In this document: positions 25,165 through 33,242 of the stretch, in pieces | Numbering within the stretch: position 1 is the first letter of the stretch | Layout: each line of letters begins with the position of its first letter | NCBI RefSeq assembly: GCF_015477765.1 | Contig: NZ_JADLQQ010000012.1 | Coordinates: forward strand, 124,001 to 188,000 | DNA length: 64,000 bases | Direction: 5' to 3' | From: Nocardia transvalensis | GTDB lineage: Bacteria > Actinomycetota > Actinomycetes > Mycobacteriales > Mycobacteriaceae | Notes under the pieces: model-generated | The model's database searches: none | Told to the model about the DNA's origin: nothing | Seen by the model: the letters and a program-made list of their open reading frames with translations, nothing else | Made by a program: the position numbers and the translations under genes

Positions 25165-26547
25165 ATGTCGCCTACCGATCTGTCCACTGCCGTTCCCACG
25201 CTCACCCCCGAGACCGCGCCCGCCGAATCGCTGCGCGGCATCGTCGAGGATCGCCGTGTCGACGCCACGCTGCAGTGGCTGGACCAGCATCCACCGCACC
25301 TGATCGCCGACGAGCTGGCGCGCATGGACGCCCTGCACGCAGGGATGGCCTTCCGCCTGCTCGACAAGGACCGGGCGCTGACGGTGTTCGAGGAGCTCGA
25401 ACCGGTCGATCAGCAGCAGATCCTCACCGGCCTGCGGGATCAGAGCTTCCGCGAGCTGATCGAGGGCATGGACCCCGACGACCGGGCCCGCATGCTGCGC
25501 GAGGCGCCCGCCAAGGTGGCCAAGAAGGTGCTGGCGGGCCTGAGCCCGCGGGAACGGCGGATGACCGCCGCCCTGCTCGGCTACCCGGAGGGTTCGGTCG
25601 GCCGCTATATGACGCCGGAGGTCGTGGCGCTGCCCCGGGCCCTGACCGTCGAGCAGGCGCTGCGGATGGTGCGCGCGAAGGGCGCGGGCGCGGAGACGGT
25701 GTACACGCTGCCTGTAGTCGACGGCGGCCGTCGGCTGATCGGCATCGTGGAGCTGCGCGAGCTGGTGCTCAGCGCCCCCGAGTCCATGGTGGCCGATCTG
25801 GTCGTCACCGAACCGGTCTTCGCCCGCGCCACCGATTCGGCGGAGAAGGCGGCCCGGTTGATGCGCGAGACCAATGTCATCAACCTGCCGGTGGTCGACA
25901 GCGAGGACCGCCTCGTCGGTCTGCTGACCATCGACGACGCCGTCGAGGTGATCGAGGCCGCCGACAGTGAGGACGTCGCGCGGCAGGCCGGCGCCGCGCC
26001 GTGGGCCGGACATTACATGGCCGCCAAGGTATTTCAGCTGGCCCGGTATCGGGCGATGTGGCTGCTGTTGCTGCTGGTGGCGGCGACGCTCACGGTGACG
26101 GTCACCGATATGTTCGAGGCGACGCTGTCGCAGGCCGCGCATCTGGCGCTGTTCATTCCGCTGTTGATCGGCGCCGGTGGCAATGCGGGCGCGCAGGCGG
26201 CGACCTCGTGCGTGCGCGCCCTGGCGGTCGGGGAGGTGCGGGTCTCGGATCTGCTGCGGGTGATCTGGCGCGAACTGCGGGTGGGCCTGGTGCTGGGCTC
26301 GATGCTGGCGCTGGTCGGCATGATCATCGGCGCGATCTTCGTCGGGGCGCAGATCGCGGTGGTCGTGGGCCTCACGCTGATCGTCATCTGCGGGTGGGCG
26401 GCCACCATCGGCGGCACGATGCCGCTGCTGGCCAAGAAACTGCGGATCGATCCGGCGGTGATCTCCGCGCCGATGGTGACCACGCTGGTGGATGCGACAG
26501 GCCTGGTCATCTACTTCACGACGGCCAAACTCGTGCTGGGCATCTGA
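25165..26547 (+). CDS. mgtE: Magnesium transporter MgtE
   Basis: A 460-residue Mg2+ channel. The N-terminal helical domain (residues 20-150; PDDRARMLREAP) is followed by two CBS domains (about 150-290; GRYMTPEVVALPRALTV) that sense Mg2+, then five membrane helices with LLIGAGGNAGAQAATS, the pore-lining signature. ATG 25165 is preceded by GAGG; longer frames to 25015 include an AT-poor leader and are not favoured. It lies between the kinase and nrdF. Confidence 0.92.
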   Translation: MSPTDLSTAVPTLTPETAPAESLRGIVEDRRVDATLQWLDQHPPHLIADELARMDALHAGMAFRLLDKDRALTVFEELEPVDQQQILTGLRDQSFRELIEGMDPDDRARMLREAPAKVAKKVLAGLSPRERRMTAALLGYPEGSVGRYMTPEVVALPRALTVEQALRMVRAKGAGAETVYTLPVVDGGRRLIGIVELRELVLSAPESMVADLVVTEPVFARATDSAEKAARLMRETNVINLPVVDSEDRLVGLLTIDDAVEVIEAADSEDVARQAGAAPWAGHYMAAKVFQLARYRAMWLLLLLVAATLTVTVTDMFEATLSQAAHLALFIPLLIGAGGNAGAQAATSCVRALAVGEVRVSDLLRVIWRELRVGLVLGSMLALVGMIIGAIFVGAQIAVVVGLTLIVICGWAATIGGTMPLLAKKLRIDPAVISAPMVTTLVDATGLVIYFTTAKLVLGI

Positions 26548-26646
26548 GCGGATTTCGCCGCTGTAGGATCCGATGACCCGTCATGCGTGGGGGTGCGGGC
26601 GTGTGGATCACCCCACGCTCGTCGGCATTCTCGCAGGAGCGCGAAG

Positions 26647-26694
26647 ACACAAGGTCTTGTGCTGCACAAGGTTGTCGGACACTAGTAGTAGTGT
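26647..26694. promoter_or_regulatory. Pair of NrdR boxes before nrdF
   Basis: ACACAAGGTCTTGTGC (26647-26662) and ACACTAGTAGTAGTGT (26679-26694) are two 16-base palindromes starting 32 bases apart, the canonical NrdR layout. They end 42 bases before the nrdF start. Confidence 0.8.
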
Positions 26695-26736
26695 TCTGGG
26701 TGAGCGAAATCCGCAAGGTCCGGCGAGGTGAGAAGG

Positions 26737-27714
26737 GTGAGTGAGCGGGGCGTGAAGCTGATCGATCGAGTGTCTGCGATCAACTGGAACCGAGTACCCG
26801 ACGAGAAGGATGCCGAGGTCTGGGACCGGCTGGTCGGCAACTTCTGGTTGCCGGAGAAGGTCCCGGTGTCCAACGACATTCCGTCGTGGAACACGCTGAA
26901 CGCGCAGGAGAAGCAGCTGACCATGCGCGTGTTCACCGGCCTGACCCTGCTGGACACCATCCAGGGCACGGTCGGTGCGGTGAGCCTGATCCCGGACGCG
27001 CTGACCCCGCACGAGGAGGCGGTGCTCACCAATATCGCGTTCATGGAGTCGGTGCACGCCAAGAGCTACAGCTCGATCTTCTCCACGCTGTGTTCCACCC
27101 GCGAGATCGACGACGCCTTTCGCTGGTCGGAGGAGAACCCCAACCTGCAGCGCAAGGCGGAGATCGTCCTCGAGTACTACCGCGGTGACGAGCCCCTGAA
27201 GCGCAAGGTGGCCTCCACGCTGCTCGAGAGCTTCCTGTTCTACTCCGGCTTCTACCTGCCGATGTACTGGTCCTCGCGCGCCAAGCTCACCAACACCGCC
27301 GACCTGATCCGCCTGATCATCCGCGACGAGGCGGTGCACGGCTACTACATCGGCTACAAGTACCAGAAGGGCCTCGAGCAGCTGTCCCAGGCCGAGCGTG
27401 ACGAGCTGAAGAACTACACCTTCGAGCTGCTGTTCGAGCTGTACGAGAACGAGGTCGAATACACCCAGGACCTCTACGACGAGGTCGGCCTCACCGAGGA
27501 CGTCAAGAAGTTCCTGCGCTACAACGCCAACAAGGCCCTGATGAACCTCGGCTACGAGGGCCTGTTCCCCAAGGACGAGACCGAGGTCAACCCGGCCATC
27601 CTGTCGGCGCTGTCCCCGAATGCCGATGAGAACCACGACTTCTTCTCGGGTTCGGGCTCCAGCTACGTCATCGGCAAGGCCGTGAACACCGAGGACGAGG
27701 ACTGGGAGTTCTGA
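26737..27714 (+). CDS. nrdF: Class Ib ribonucleotide reductase, beta subunit NrdF
   Basis: A 325-residue radical-generating subunit. Metal ligands are seen in SNDIPSW, FMESVHAKSYS (which also holds the radical Tyr), LLESFLFYSGF and IRDEAVHGYY. The C-terminus TEDEDWEF is the tail that docks on NrdE. GTG 26737 is 9 bases after GAGG and gives MSERGVKLIDR; GTG 26728 is also possible. NrdR boxes lie upstream, so it should be co-regulated with nrdHIE although physically separated. Confidence 0.96.
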   Translation: MSERGVKLIDRVSAINWNRVPDEKDAEVWDRLVGNFWLPEKVPVSNDIPSWNTLNAQEKQLTMRVFTGLTLLDTIQGTVGAVSLIPDALTPHEEAVLTNIAFMESVHAKSYSSIFSTLCSTREIDDAFRWSEENPNLQRKAEIVLEYYRGDEPLKRKVASTLLESFLFYSGFYLPMYWSSRAKLTNTADLIRLIIRDEAVHGYYIGYKYQKGLEQLSQAERDELKNYTFELLFELYENEVEYTQDLYDEVGLTEDVKKFLRYNANKALMNLGYEGLFPKDETEVNPAILSALSPNADENHDFFSGSGSSYVIGKAVNTEDEDWEF

Positions 27715-27745
27715 TTCCGGCCACAAGCCTGCCGCAATGACGAAT

Positions 27746-27773
27746 GACGGCGGCGGATTCTCCCGCCGCCGTC
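27746..27773 (+). terminator. Hairpin terminator after nrdF
   Basis: GACGGCGGCGG pairs with CCGCCGCCGTC around ATTCTC, 32 bases after the stop. The stem is perfect. Confidence 0.75.
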
Positions 27774-28044
27774 GTCTGTGTGCCAGCAAGATCGATGCTG
27801 GACAACGGCTTTCGAGTAGGGGTTGTTATTTCAAGGTCATGCATTATGTAAGTGGTTGCGATGCAACAAAATTCGTCAACCGGGTACATCATGATCACGA
27901 AATATTAAGCGTCCCTTTGAGTTAGGCTAGCCATTCTTCACTCCTGCGTAGTTCGGCGCGTTGTACCTTGAGATCCTCTCGGAGGAGCGTGCTCGCCGAG
28001 CGTGCGGTGCGAATCCTCCGAGCAACACAGCAGGAGGTATGACG
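27774..28044. other. AT-rich upstream region of a secreted-protein gene
   Basis: About 270 bases with a marked AT-rich core at 27825-27935, unlike the surroundings. No gene is evident. The core probably holds the promoter of the gene at 28045. A TTAGGCTAGCC near 27921 recalls part of an IdeR site but matches poorly over the full length. Confidence 0.4.
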
Positions 28045-28569
28045 ATGGCACCAAGAAATTTACGAGCCTTGACTCTGATGGCCGGAACGGCGCCGCTCGC
28101 CGCGGCACTGATAGCGCTTCCGGCGGCCCCGGCTCAGGCCGCCGAGGGAGATCTGCGCTGCTCGGCGTCGGTCAGCATCGCCTTCCAGCCGCCGCTGGTG
28201 GCAGGCGGCAGGTCCGACGCGCAGATCGGCGGCAATCTCCGCGACTGCACGTCCCCCAACGGCCGGAATCCCGACCTGACCTCCGGCACCCTCGCCGGAT
28301 CCGGTTCGGCGACCGCGACCCCGAATATCTTCCTCCCGTGCGGCGTCTCGCCCAGCGGCAACGGCACCGGAACGATCACCTGGTCGACGGGCGCCACCAG
28401 CACCGTCTCGTGGGAGGTCTCGGGCATGACGTTCTCTGCGACCGTGACCGATGGCAAGTTGGCGGGTGACGCCATCACGGCAGCGGTGAACGGGCTGCCG
28501 CAGACCACCTGCGGCCCCCAGGGAGGCCTGGCGAACGCGACGGTCCCGGCAACCGTGGCCTTCGACTGA
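28045..28569 (+). CDS. Secreted protein of unknown function
   Basis: A 174-residue protein with a clear signal peptide, about residues 1-32, ending in APAQA. The mature chain is rich in Gly, Ser, Thr and Ala and predicted to be mostly beta strands. Cysteines in LRCSASV, RDCTSP, LPCGVS and TTCGPQ could form two disulphides. ATG 28045 lies seven bases after AGGAGG; the ATG at 28039 is too close. No family is recognised with certainty. An AT-rich promoter region precedes it and a hairpin follows. Confidence 0.8.
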   Translation: MAPRNLRALTLMAGTAPLAAALIALPAAPAQAAEGDLRCSASVSIAFQPPLVAGGRSDAQIGGNLRDCTSPNGRNPDLTSGTLAGSGSATATPNIFLPCGVSPSGNGTGTITWSTGATSTVSWEVSGMTFSATVTDGKLAGDAITAAVNGLPQTTCGPQGGLANATVPATVAFD

Positions 28570-28618
28570 CCACCGCGTCGACCGGCGAGTGATCGGGCAG
28601 TACCCGCCGTGCGACGCC

Positions 28619-28656
28619 GAAGGCCGCCCGCATCGCGAATCGCGCGGGCGGCCTTC
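28619..28656. terminator. Bidirectional hairpin between convergent genes
   Basis: GAAGGCCGCCCGC pairs perfectly with GCGGGCGGCCTTC around 12 bases. It separates the secreted-protein gene from DUF397 on the other strand and could terminate both. Confidence 0.75.
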
Positions 28657-28674
28657 ACCTGTCATCTGCCCCGA

Positions 28675-28881
28675 TCAGGCGCGGTCGAACGCGCCGTCCT
28701 TGACACCAGCGGTGAACGCATCCCATTCGACGGAGGAGAAGACCAGTGCTGGGCCGTCTGGATTCTTCGAGTCGCGGATGCCGACCATGCCCCCGCCCAA
28801 GTGAGCCACCTCTACGCACGCTTTGGTGTCTTTGCTTCGGCTGCTCTTGAACCACCGCGTCCCGGACAGGTCAATATTCAC
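28675..28881 (-). CDS. DUF397 protein
   Basis: A 68-residue protein with the DUF397 pattern: WFKSSRSKDTKACVEVAHL, VGIRDSKNPDGPALVFS and WDAFTAGVKDG. DUF397 genes nearly always stand beside an HTH/DUF5753 regulator; here the two overlap by 4 bases. In Streptomyces such pairs (bldB/whiJ-like) influence development, and the small partner is thought to act with the regulator. The exact role is not established. Confidence 0.93.
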   Translation of the reverse strand: MNIDLSGTRWFKSSRSKDTKACVEVAHLGGGMVGIRDSKNPDGPALVFSSVEWDAFTAGVKDGAFDRA

Positions 28882-29753
28882 CCTCTGTACTCCTCCGCTA
28901 CCGCCAGGATGCGTTGCCTGGACTGCGTCGGATCCAACGCTACCTGTCCGATGCGGCCTAGAGCATCCCGATATTGCTTGACATCCCCCTCACTCTCCAG
29001 GTAGAGGTCACCGACGTAGCCCTCCACATAGACGACGGGGGGTTCTTCCGACTTGGTGGAAGCCAGTATCGGGAACTCCAGCAGCGTGCACGAAGACACA
29101 ATGGGGCCTATGGGATTCGTGGCCTTGAAAGGGACAATCCCGATGGTGATGTTCGAGAGCTCGGATAGGCTGGCCAGCTGGGTCAGCTGTTCCTCCATCA
29201 CGGCATCACTGCCCACCTGGTTGTACAGAACCGCCTCGGACAACAGCACGATCAGCCGGAATTTGGAATCTTGCAGGCGCTGTTGGCGATTCGTAGCGAC
29301 CTGGACTCGTCGCTCGACTTCGTCGTGTGTCCAGGTCGGGTTCTCCGTCCAGGCGAGCACGCGACGATAGTCGGGGGTCTGCAGCAGACCCGGTACGAGA
29401 TTCGTAGCCCAGATCGTCAGCCTGTTCGCCGAATCCTCCAGGCTCAGGTAGTGATTGAAATCCGTTGGGATTTCGTCCGCGAATCCCCGCCACCAACTCT
29501 TCTGGGCTGTACGAAGGTCGTGGGCCAGCGCGAGTAGGGTCCGGCGTTCCGGGGCGGTGCATTTATAGGCATCTGCCCAAGTATTGATCCAGAGGTCACC
29601 CACCTTTGCTTTCACGCCGTCCTCGATGCGGCCGACGGTTTGTTGTGACGTGTCGACGAACTGAGCCGCCGCGTACCTGGTCAGCCCAGCACGTTCGCGG
29701 TACTGCGCCAGGAGGCGCCCGAGAGCCCTTGCGGCAAGGGTAGATCCAGCCAT
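28878..29753 (-). CDS. XRE-type HTH regulator with DUF5753
   Basis: A 291-residue regulator. The N-terminal HTH is at about residues 10-65 (YAAAQFVDTSQQTVGRIEDG). The DUF5753 domain covers residues 95-290 and contains NLVPGLLQTPDYRRVL and VERRVQVATNRQQRL. It is coupled to the DUF397 gene. WhiJ of Streptomyces has this architecture. The ligand or signal is unknown. Base composition is lower in GC than in the flanking core genes, fitting an accessory block. Confidence 0.9.
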   Translation of the reverse strand: MAGSTLAARALGRLLAQYRERAGLTRYAAAQFVDTSQQTVGRIEDGVKAKVGDLWINTWADAYKCTAPERRTLLALAHDLRTAQKSWWRGFADEIPTDFNHYLSLEDSANRLTIWATNLVPGLLQTPDYRRVLAWTENPTWTHDEVERRVQVATNRQQRLQDSKFRLIVLLSEAVLYNQVGSDAVMEEQLTQLASLSELSNITIGIVPFKATNPIGPIVSSCTLLEFPILASTKSEEPPVVYVEGYVGDLYLESEGDVKQYRDALGRIGQVALDPTQSRQRILAVAEEYRG

Positions 29754-30038
29754 TGCTTAGCCTCGCTAGTGAAGGAACTGGATTTTGGAAGTATCCGGTT
29801 TGGAAGCGTGAAGCCTAAACGTAGCTAGTCTGAAAGTTTGGCATAGGTGTAGCTGGAAGGCCAGCTTGGATCTTCCAGGCTGGCAGGGGACAGGAGTATT
29901 ACTTGGGACAACCCCCGGTAGCCGGGATGTACCAACCGCCTTCGGATACAGCGAAGTCCAATCATCTTCCTGTGGAGGGTGGCGCAGGCCCCGGCTACCG
30001 GTGGATCGATCAGCACAGCGAAATTGGAGGTGATGGAA

Positions 30039-30284
30039 GTGATTTCGGATGGCCTGCCAGTAGTCGGTCGTAAGTCCAGTAGTTCGGATATGCACCACCG
30101 CATTCCGGGAAATGCGATGTCGCCGGAGCGGATGCATATCGAGCTGCGCCATGAACGGCATGCGGAGTGCACGCTGGATACCTGTGACATGAAACGGTTC
30201 TGCTGGATTCGGCTGATCGAGATGGGGCACTTGCATCCCGGGGATTCGCCTGCCGAATGTCCCGCGTGCGGGCCGGCGGCGTGA
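30039..30284 (+). CDS. Small cysteine-containing hypothetical protein
   Basis: About 81 residues with a GTG eight bases after GGAGG. ATG 30033 in frame is an alternative. The C-terminal half has five cysteines in the arrangement CTLDTCDMKRFCW, then CPAC, which could bind a metal ion. No family is recognised. The gene lies 18 bases before the DUF4254 gene on the same strand, and both lie divergently from the HTH/DUF397 pair. Coding status is moderately supported by the ribosome site and operon position. Confidence 0.55.
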   Translation: MISDGLPVVGRKSSSSDMHHRIPGNAMSPERMHIELRHERHAECTLDTCDMKRFCWIRLIEMGHLHPGDSPAECPACGPAA

Positions 30285-30302
30285 TTGCGAGGTGAGGCTC
30301 TC

Positions 30303-30755
30303 ATGGGTCACGGGACGGGAATCGTGATGTCGAACAGTCCGTTTCCGCCGAAACATCTGCTCCTGCAAGCCTGTCGAAGCGGTGCACAGGGCGACCATCC
30401 GCTGTTGCGATCTGCCCACGAATTGACCGTGTTGCATGAGCGGCGGCTGAGTGCGGTGGGGGGTGACGTCGACGAGATCGACCGTGAGCGAACATGTTTG
30501 GTGCGAGAGGTCGATCGGTGGGTGATCGCCCATCTGCCGCCTGCGTGCGGCGGCGCCTCGGTCCATACCGAGACGATGGGTGCGGTGGTGGACCGGCTCG
30601 CCCAGTACACCGCGTGCGCGTATGCGGCGCTGGCCAGCTCCGGGGATTGGGATCTGTTCGATGCTTGGGAACGGCTCGCGGAGCTGGCGATCGGATATGA
30701 GGATCTGGCCACCGACCTTCGCACCGGCCGCCGCCGACTGCCGGGTGGTCCCTGA
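30303..30755 (+). CDS. DUF4254 protein
   Basis: A 150-residue helical protein starting after GAGGTGAGG. The stretch HLLLQACRSGAQGDHPLLRSAHELTVLHE is split here in two: HLLLQACRSGAQGDHP and LLRSAHELTVLHERRL. Together with GAVVDRLAQYTACAY and AERLAEL-like repeats it matches the DUF4254 family common in actinobacteria. Function is unknown. It converges on the second HTH regulator gene with 2 bases between the stops. Confidence 0.72.
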   Translation: MGHGTGIVMSNSPFPPKHLLLQACRSGAQGDHPLLRSAHELTVLHERRLSAVGGDVDEIDRERTCLVREVDRWVIAHLPPACGGASVHTETMGAVVDRLAQYTACAYAALASSGDWDLFDAWERLAELAIGYEDLATDLRTGRRRLPGGP

Positions 30756-30757
30756 GA

Positions 30758-31708
30758 CTAGCCCGCGGTGCCGCGGCGTTCCGGCAGTGGCCTGCCCTCG
30801 CGGATCGCGGTGATCAGGTCCGCTGTCTCCCTGGGCCAATCCGCGACACCGGCCAGCCGGTCGGCGATCATGAGGTGCTTGTCCTTGTCGGCCTCGTCCT
30901 CGACGTAGAGGGCGCGGGTGGGGGTTTGCAGGCAGACCAGGTCCGGCAGGTCGGGTTGGGCGAAGCGGAGATGGGTGAAGCCGTAGCCGACGATCGCCGG
31001 ACCGCCGGCCGTATCACGAACCACCTGAACCGTGATGTGCGGCAGGTGGATCAGGTGCGCGATCCGGTCGAGTTGGGCGCGCCAGACGGCCTGCCCGCCG
31101 TACGGGCGCCGCAGTGCGGACTCCTCGACGAGCAACCACACGCGCGGGGCATCCGGCACGGTGAGCAGTTGCTGGCGGCGCAGTCGCAGATCGACCCTGC
31201 GCTCGATCTCCTCGGCCGTGCAGTTCGGGTGGGCCAGCCGGAGCACGGCTCGGGCATAGCCTGGGGTCTGCAGCAGATCGGGTACGACCGCCTGTTCGTA
31301 GCACCGGATACCGTGGGCTATCTGCTCGAGGTCGAGCAGGATCTCGAAATTGTCGGGCAGCCAGTCGCTGTCCTCGCGCCATGAGCTGGGGAGGTTGCCG
31401 CGCCGGGCCAAAGTGAGGAATTCGGCCTGCGCCGCGGGGTCGACGACGCGATAGTACGCGAGAAGTCTTGTGAGGTCGCACCGTTGGAATCGGGTGTGTC
31501 CCGATTCCAGGCGACTGAGCTTCGACGGCGAGGCGCCGATCACCGCGGCGGCGGTCTCCTGATTGATGCCGCAGGCCTTGCGCAGCCCCCGCATTCGAGC
31601 GCCGAGGATTATCCGGGTGGCGATCGGGCCCGCGAGAATTGCGGGCGCGGGCGGCCGTGCAGTGTCCTGCGCAAGGGGCTGCTCGAAGTGCTGGTGCCAG
31701 TGTTGCAC
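30758..31708 (-). CDS. Second XRE-type HTH regulator with DUF5753
   Basis: About 316 residues from a GTG at 31708; the start is uncertain because the frame stays open to 31855 and no clear ribosome site is visible. The HTH is seen in NQETAAAVIGASPSKLSRLESG, best read as AAAVIGASPSKLSRLESG. The DUF5753 domain has VVPDLLQTPGYARAVL and IERRVDLRLRRQQLL. It is a paralogue in architecture, not a recent duplicate, of the regulator at 28878. No DUF397 partner is adjacent; the neighbour is DUF4254. A palindrome at 31772 is a possible operator. Confidence 0.85.
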   Translation of the reverse strand: MQHWHQHFEQPLAQDTARPPAPAILAGPIATRIILGARMRGLRKACGINQETAAAVIGASPSKLSRLESGHTRFQRCDLTRLLAYYRVVDPAAQAEFLTLARRGNLPSSWREDSDWLPDNFEILLDLEQIAHGIRCYEQAVVPDLLQTPGYARAVLRLAHPNCTAEEIERRVDLRLRRQQLLTVPDAPRVWLLVEESALRRPYGGQAVWRAQLDRIAHLIHLPHITVQVVRDTAGGPAIVGYGFTHLRFAQPDLPDLVCLQTPTRALYVEDEADKDKHLMIADRLAGVADWPRETADLITAIREGRPLPERRGTAG

Positions 31709-31771
31709 ACCACGAGTGTGGCATGCGGAGGGCCGAAACGGTATGCCCGCCAGCAAATTTTGTATATGCAA

Positions 31772-31783
31772 ATGCAATTGCAT
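31772..31783. promoter_or_regulatory. Palindrome upstream of the second HTH regulator
   Basis: ATGCAATTGCAT is a perfect 12-base palindrome. TGCAAA-type half sites flank it on both sides (near 31766 and 31791). The surrounding 60 bases are AT-rich. It may be an autoregulatory operator. Confidence 0.5.
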
Positions 31784-31789
31784 CGGTGC

Positions 31790-32202
31790 GTGCAAATTCG
31801 CCGACCGGGTTGGTGACATGTCTTTCGTTGGCCACGAGGATGTTTCGAAGATCATCGGCTTTCGCCCTGTCGCGCCTGGGAACTCGGAGTTCGCTCGACG
31901 CGTGCGATCCGGGCGGTCGTGTCGAGACCCTCGATGATGTGGCTAAGTAAGAACAAACTGGTTTGTCTCGCAGGCACTTTCGACTAACAGGCCGTTAACC
32001 AGCGAATTGCCATGGATGATCTGCGAAAGTGTTCGCTTATACCCCCCGCGACGGTGTTCGTCCACTTTTTTCGGATCCGCGGGTATGCGTAGACGGCGAA
32101 TGAACCGCGGGTCTAGCCTTCCCTTGCCATCTCCTTCCGAGGGACGCGCTCACCCCTTCGAAAGCCGTAGGTCCGAACGCGCGCCCAGGAAGGAAATGGC
32201 TC
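31790..32202. other. Intergenic region without a supported gene
   Basis: About 410 bases. Several frames are open, but their compositions (Arg, Pro and Ser runs) do not look like protein. It probably holds promoters for the regulator on the left and the small ORF on the right. Confidence 0.5.
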
Positions 32203-32328
32203 GTGGTGAACCACGAGAAGAAGGGCCGGAAGAACCGGAAGGCCCCGTGCGACTGGACTGTCGTGCGGTCTGTCGTCACAGTCGTCGGGGCCGTGGTGTG
32301 GGTCATCCGGAAGGTCATGGACGGATAG
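32203..32328 (+). CDS. Possible small single-span membrane protein
   Basis: A 41-residue frame starting GTG GTG, preceded by AGGAAGGAAA about ten bases away. Its N-terminus is strongly basic (NHEKKGRKNRK) and is followed by a hydrophobic span, TVVRSVVTVVGAVVWVIRKV, ending in a basic residue and MDG. This is a plausible small inner-membrane protein with the N-terminus inside. No homologue comes to mind and the evidence is only sequence character. Confidence 0.42.
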   Translation: MVNHEKKGRKNRKAPCDWTVVRSVVTVVGAVVWVIRKVMDG

Positions 32329-32510
32329 TCCATGATCGGGCGGGTCGTCGCTGCAACGGCGGCCCGCTCTCCTTCGGCCACCCGTGCCGAAACGGACTTC
32401 GGTCCGTCGCGACCCATCGAGCCTACCCGGTCGACCTGCTGCATGTGCATCAACGACGGAGATTGCGACCGGTGTAGGACACGTCATGGAACACTCGCTA
32501 GAATTCGAAT

Positions 32511-32876
32511 ATGTGTTCGAACGAGGATGGCGAGGTTCCTCGGACCGAAGGCACCGAGCCCGAGCTGCAGTACCCGAATAAGACGGGCTACTACTACCGT
32601 GCGCTCGTCCATCCGCCGAAACCGGTCTGGGTCCGGCTCGACGCCATCCTCATCCGCGATCCCGGCATGCCCCGCCACATCAACGGTGCCGGGCTCGATA
32701 TGACCGGCGAGCGCCCCGGCACCCTGACGCACTGGGTGCCGACGCTCAACGGTGACTGGATGGGCCGGGTCAATTTCTCCGTCCCGTACGCCGACGGCCG
32801 CCCGGCGCTGCAGCTGGTGGATCAGCTGGTCCCCGCCTACGCGCTGCGCCCGCGGCGGGGGCGCGAGCAGCCGTGA
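32511..32876 (+). CDS. Conserved-looking hypothetical protein, probably leaderless
   Basis: A 121-residue soluble protein, with NKTGYYYRALVHPPKPVWVR and GLDMTGERPGTLTHWVPTLN as distinctive segments (each 20 residues). It has no signal peptide or membrane span. A TAGAAT hexamer at 32499-32504 ends six bases before the ATG, and there is no ribosome site, so the mRNA may start at the ATG. It converges on the fluoride channel genes with 3 bases between stops. Function is unknown. Confidence 0.72.
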   Translation: MCSNEDGEVPRTEGTEPELQYPNKTGYYYRALVHPPKPVWVRLDAILIRDPGMPRHINGAGLDMTGERPGTLTHWVPTLNGDWMGRVNFSVPYADGRPALQLVDQLVPAYALRPRRGREQP

Positions 32877-32879
32877 CGC

Positions 32880-33242
32880 TCAGCCGATCAGGGCCCGGGC
32901 GGTGGTGTAGGCCAGCAGGGTCGCGCCGAGTCCGGCGATCACGCTGACCGCCACATTCAGTGCGGCGTAGAGATAGTTGCGCTCCTCGGTCAGGCGGATC
33001 GTCTCGTAACCGAATGTGCTGTAGGTGGTCAATGCCCCACAGAAACCCGTCCCGGCCAGGGCGAATGCCGGTGTGGAGACGGTCGCGCCGGTGAGGACGC
33101 CGAGTACCAGGCAGCCGGTGATGTTGACCAGCAGGGTGCCCCACGGAAAGCAGCTGTCGTGACGCAGCTGCACGGCCCGATCGACCAGATACCGCAACGG
33201 CGCGCCGACCGCGGCGCCGAGGGCGACCAGCAGCACGGTCAT
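32880..33242 (-). CDS. crcB: Fluoride channel subunit CrcB/Fluc (second gene)
   Basis: A 120-residue protein with four hydrophobic helices. The family marks are GAPLRYLVDR, FPWGTLLVNITGC and FCGALTTYSTF, the last containing the polar track that conducts fluoride. Fluc channels are antiparallel dimers; actinobacteria often encode two subunits as here. The ATG overlaps the stop of the upstream crcB by 4 bases. It expels fluoride from the cytoplasm. Confidence 0.93.
   Translation of the reverse strand: MTVLLVALGAAVGAPLRYLVDRAVQLRHDSCFPWGTLLVNITGCLVLGVLTGATVSTPAFALAGTGFCGALTTYSTFGYETIRLTEERNYLYAALNVAVSVIAGLGATLLAYTTARALIG

Noticed and set aside
27916..27934. IdeR/DtxR iron box
   Set aside because: Only about 13 of 19 positions fit the consensus, and the gene is not a known iron gene.
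29766..30839. 357-codon minus-strand frame opposite the small gene and DUF4254
   Set aside because: Low-quality composition, no start signal, and opposed by a better-supported pair on the plus strand.
32332..32481. Cys-rich frame with CCMCINDGDCDRC
   Set aside because: It has no ribosome site, and the frame runs on into the gene at 32511 in another phase. The composition outside the Cys patch is random-like.
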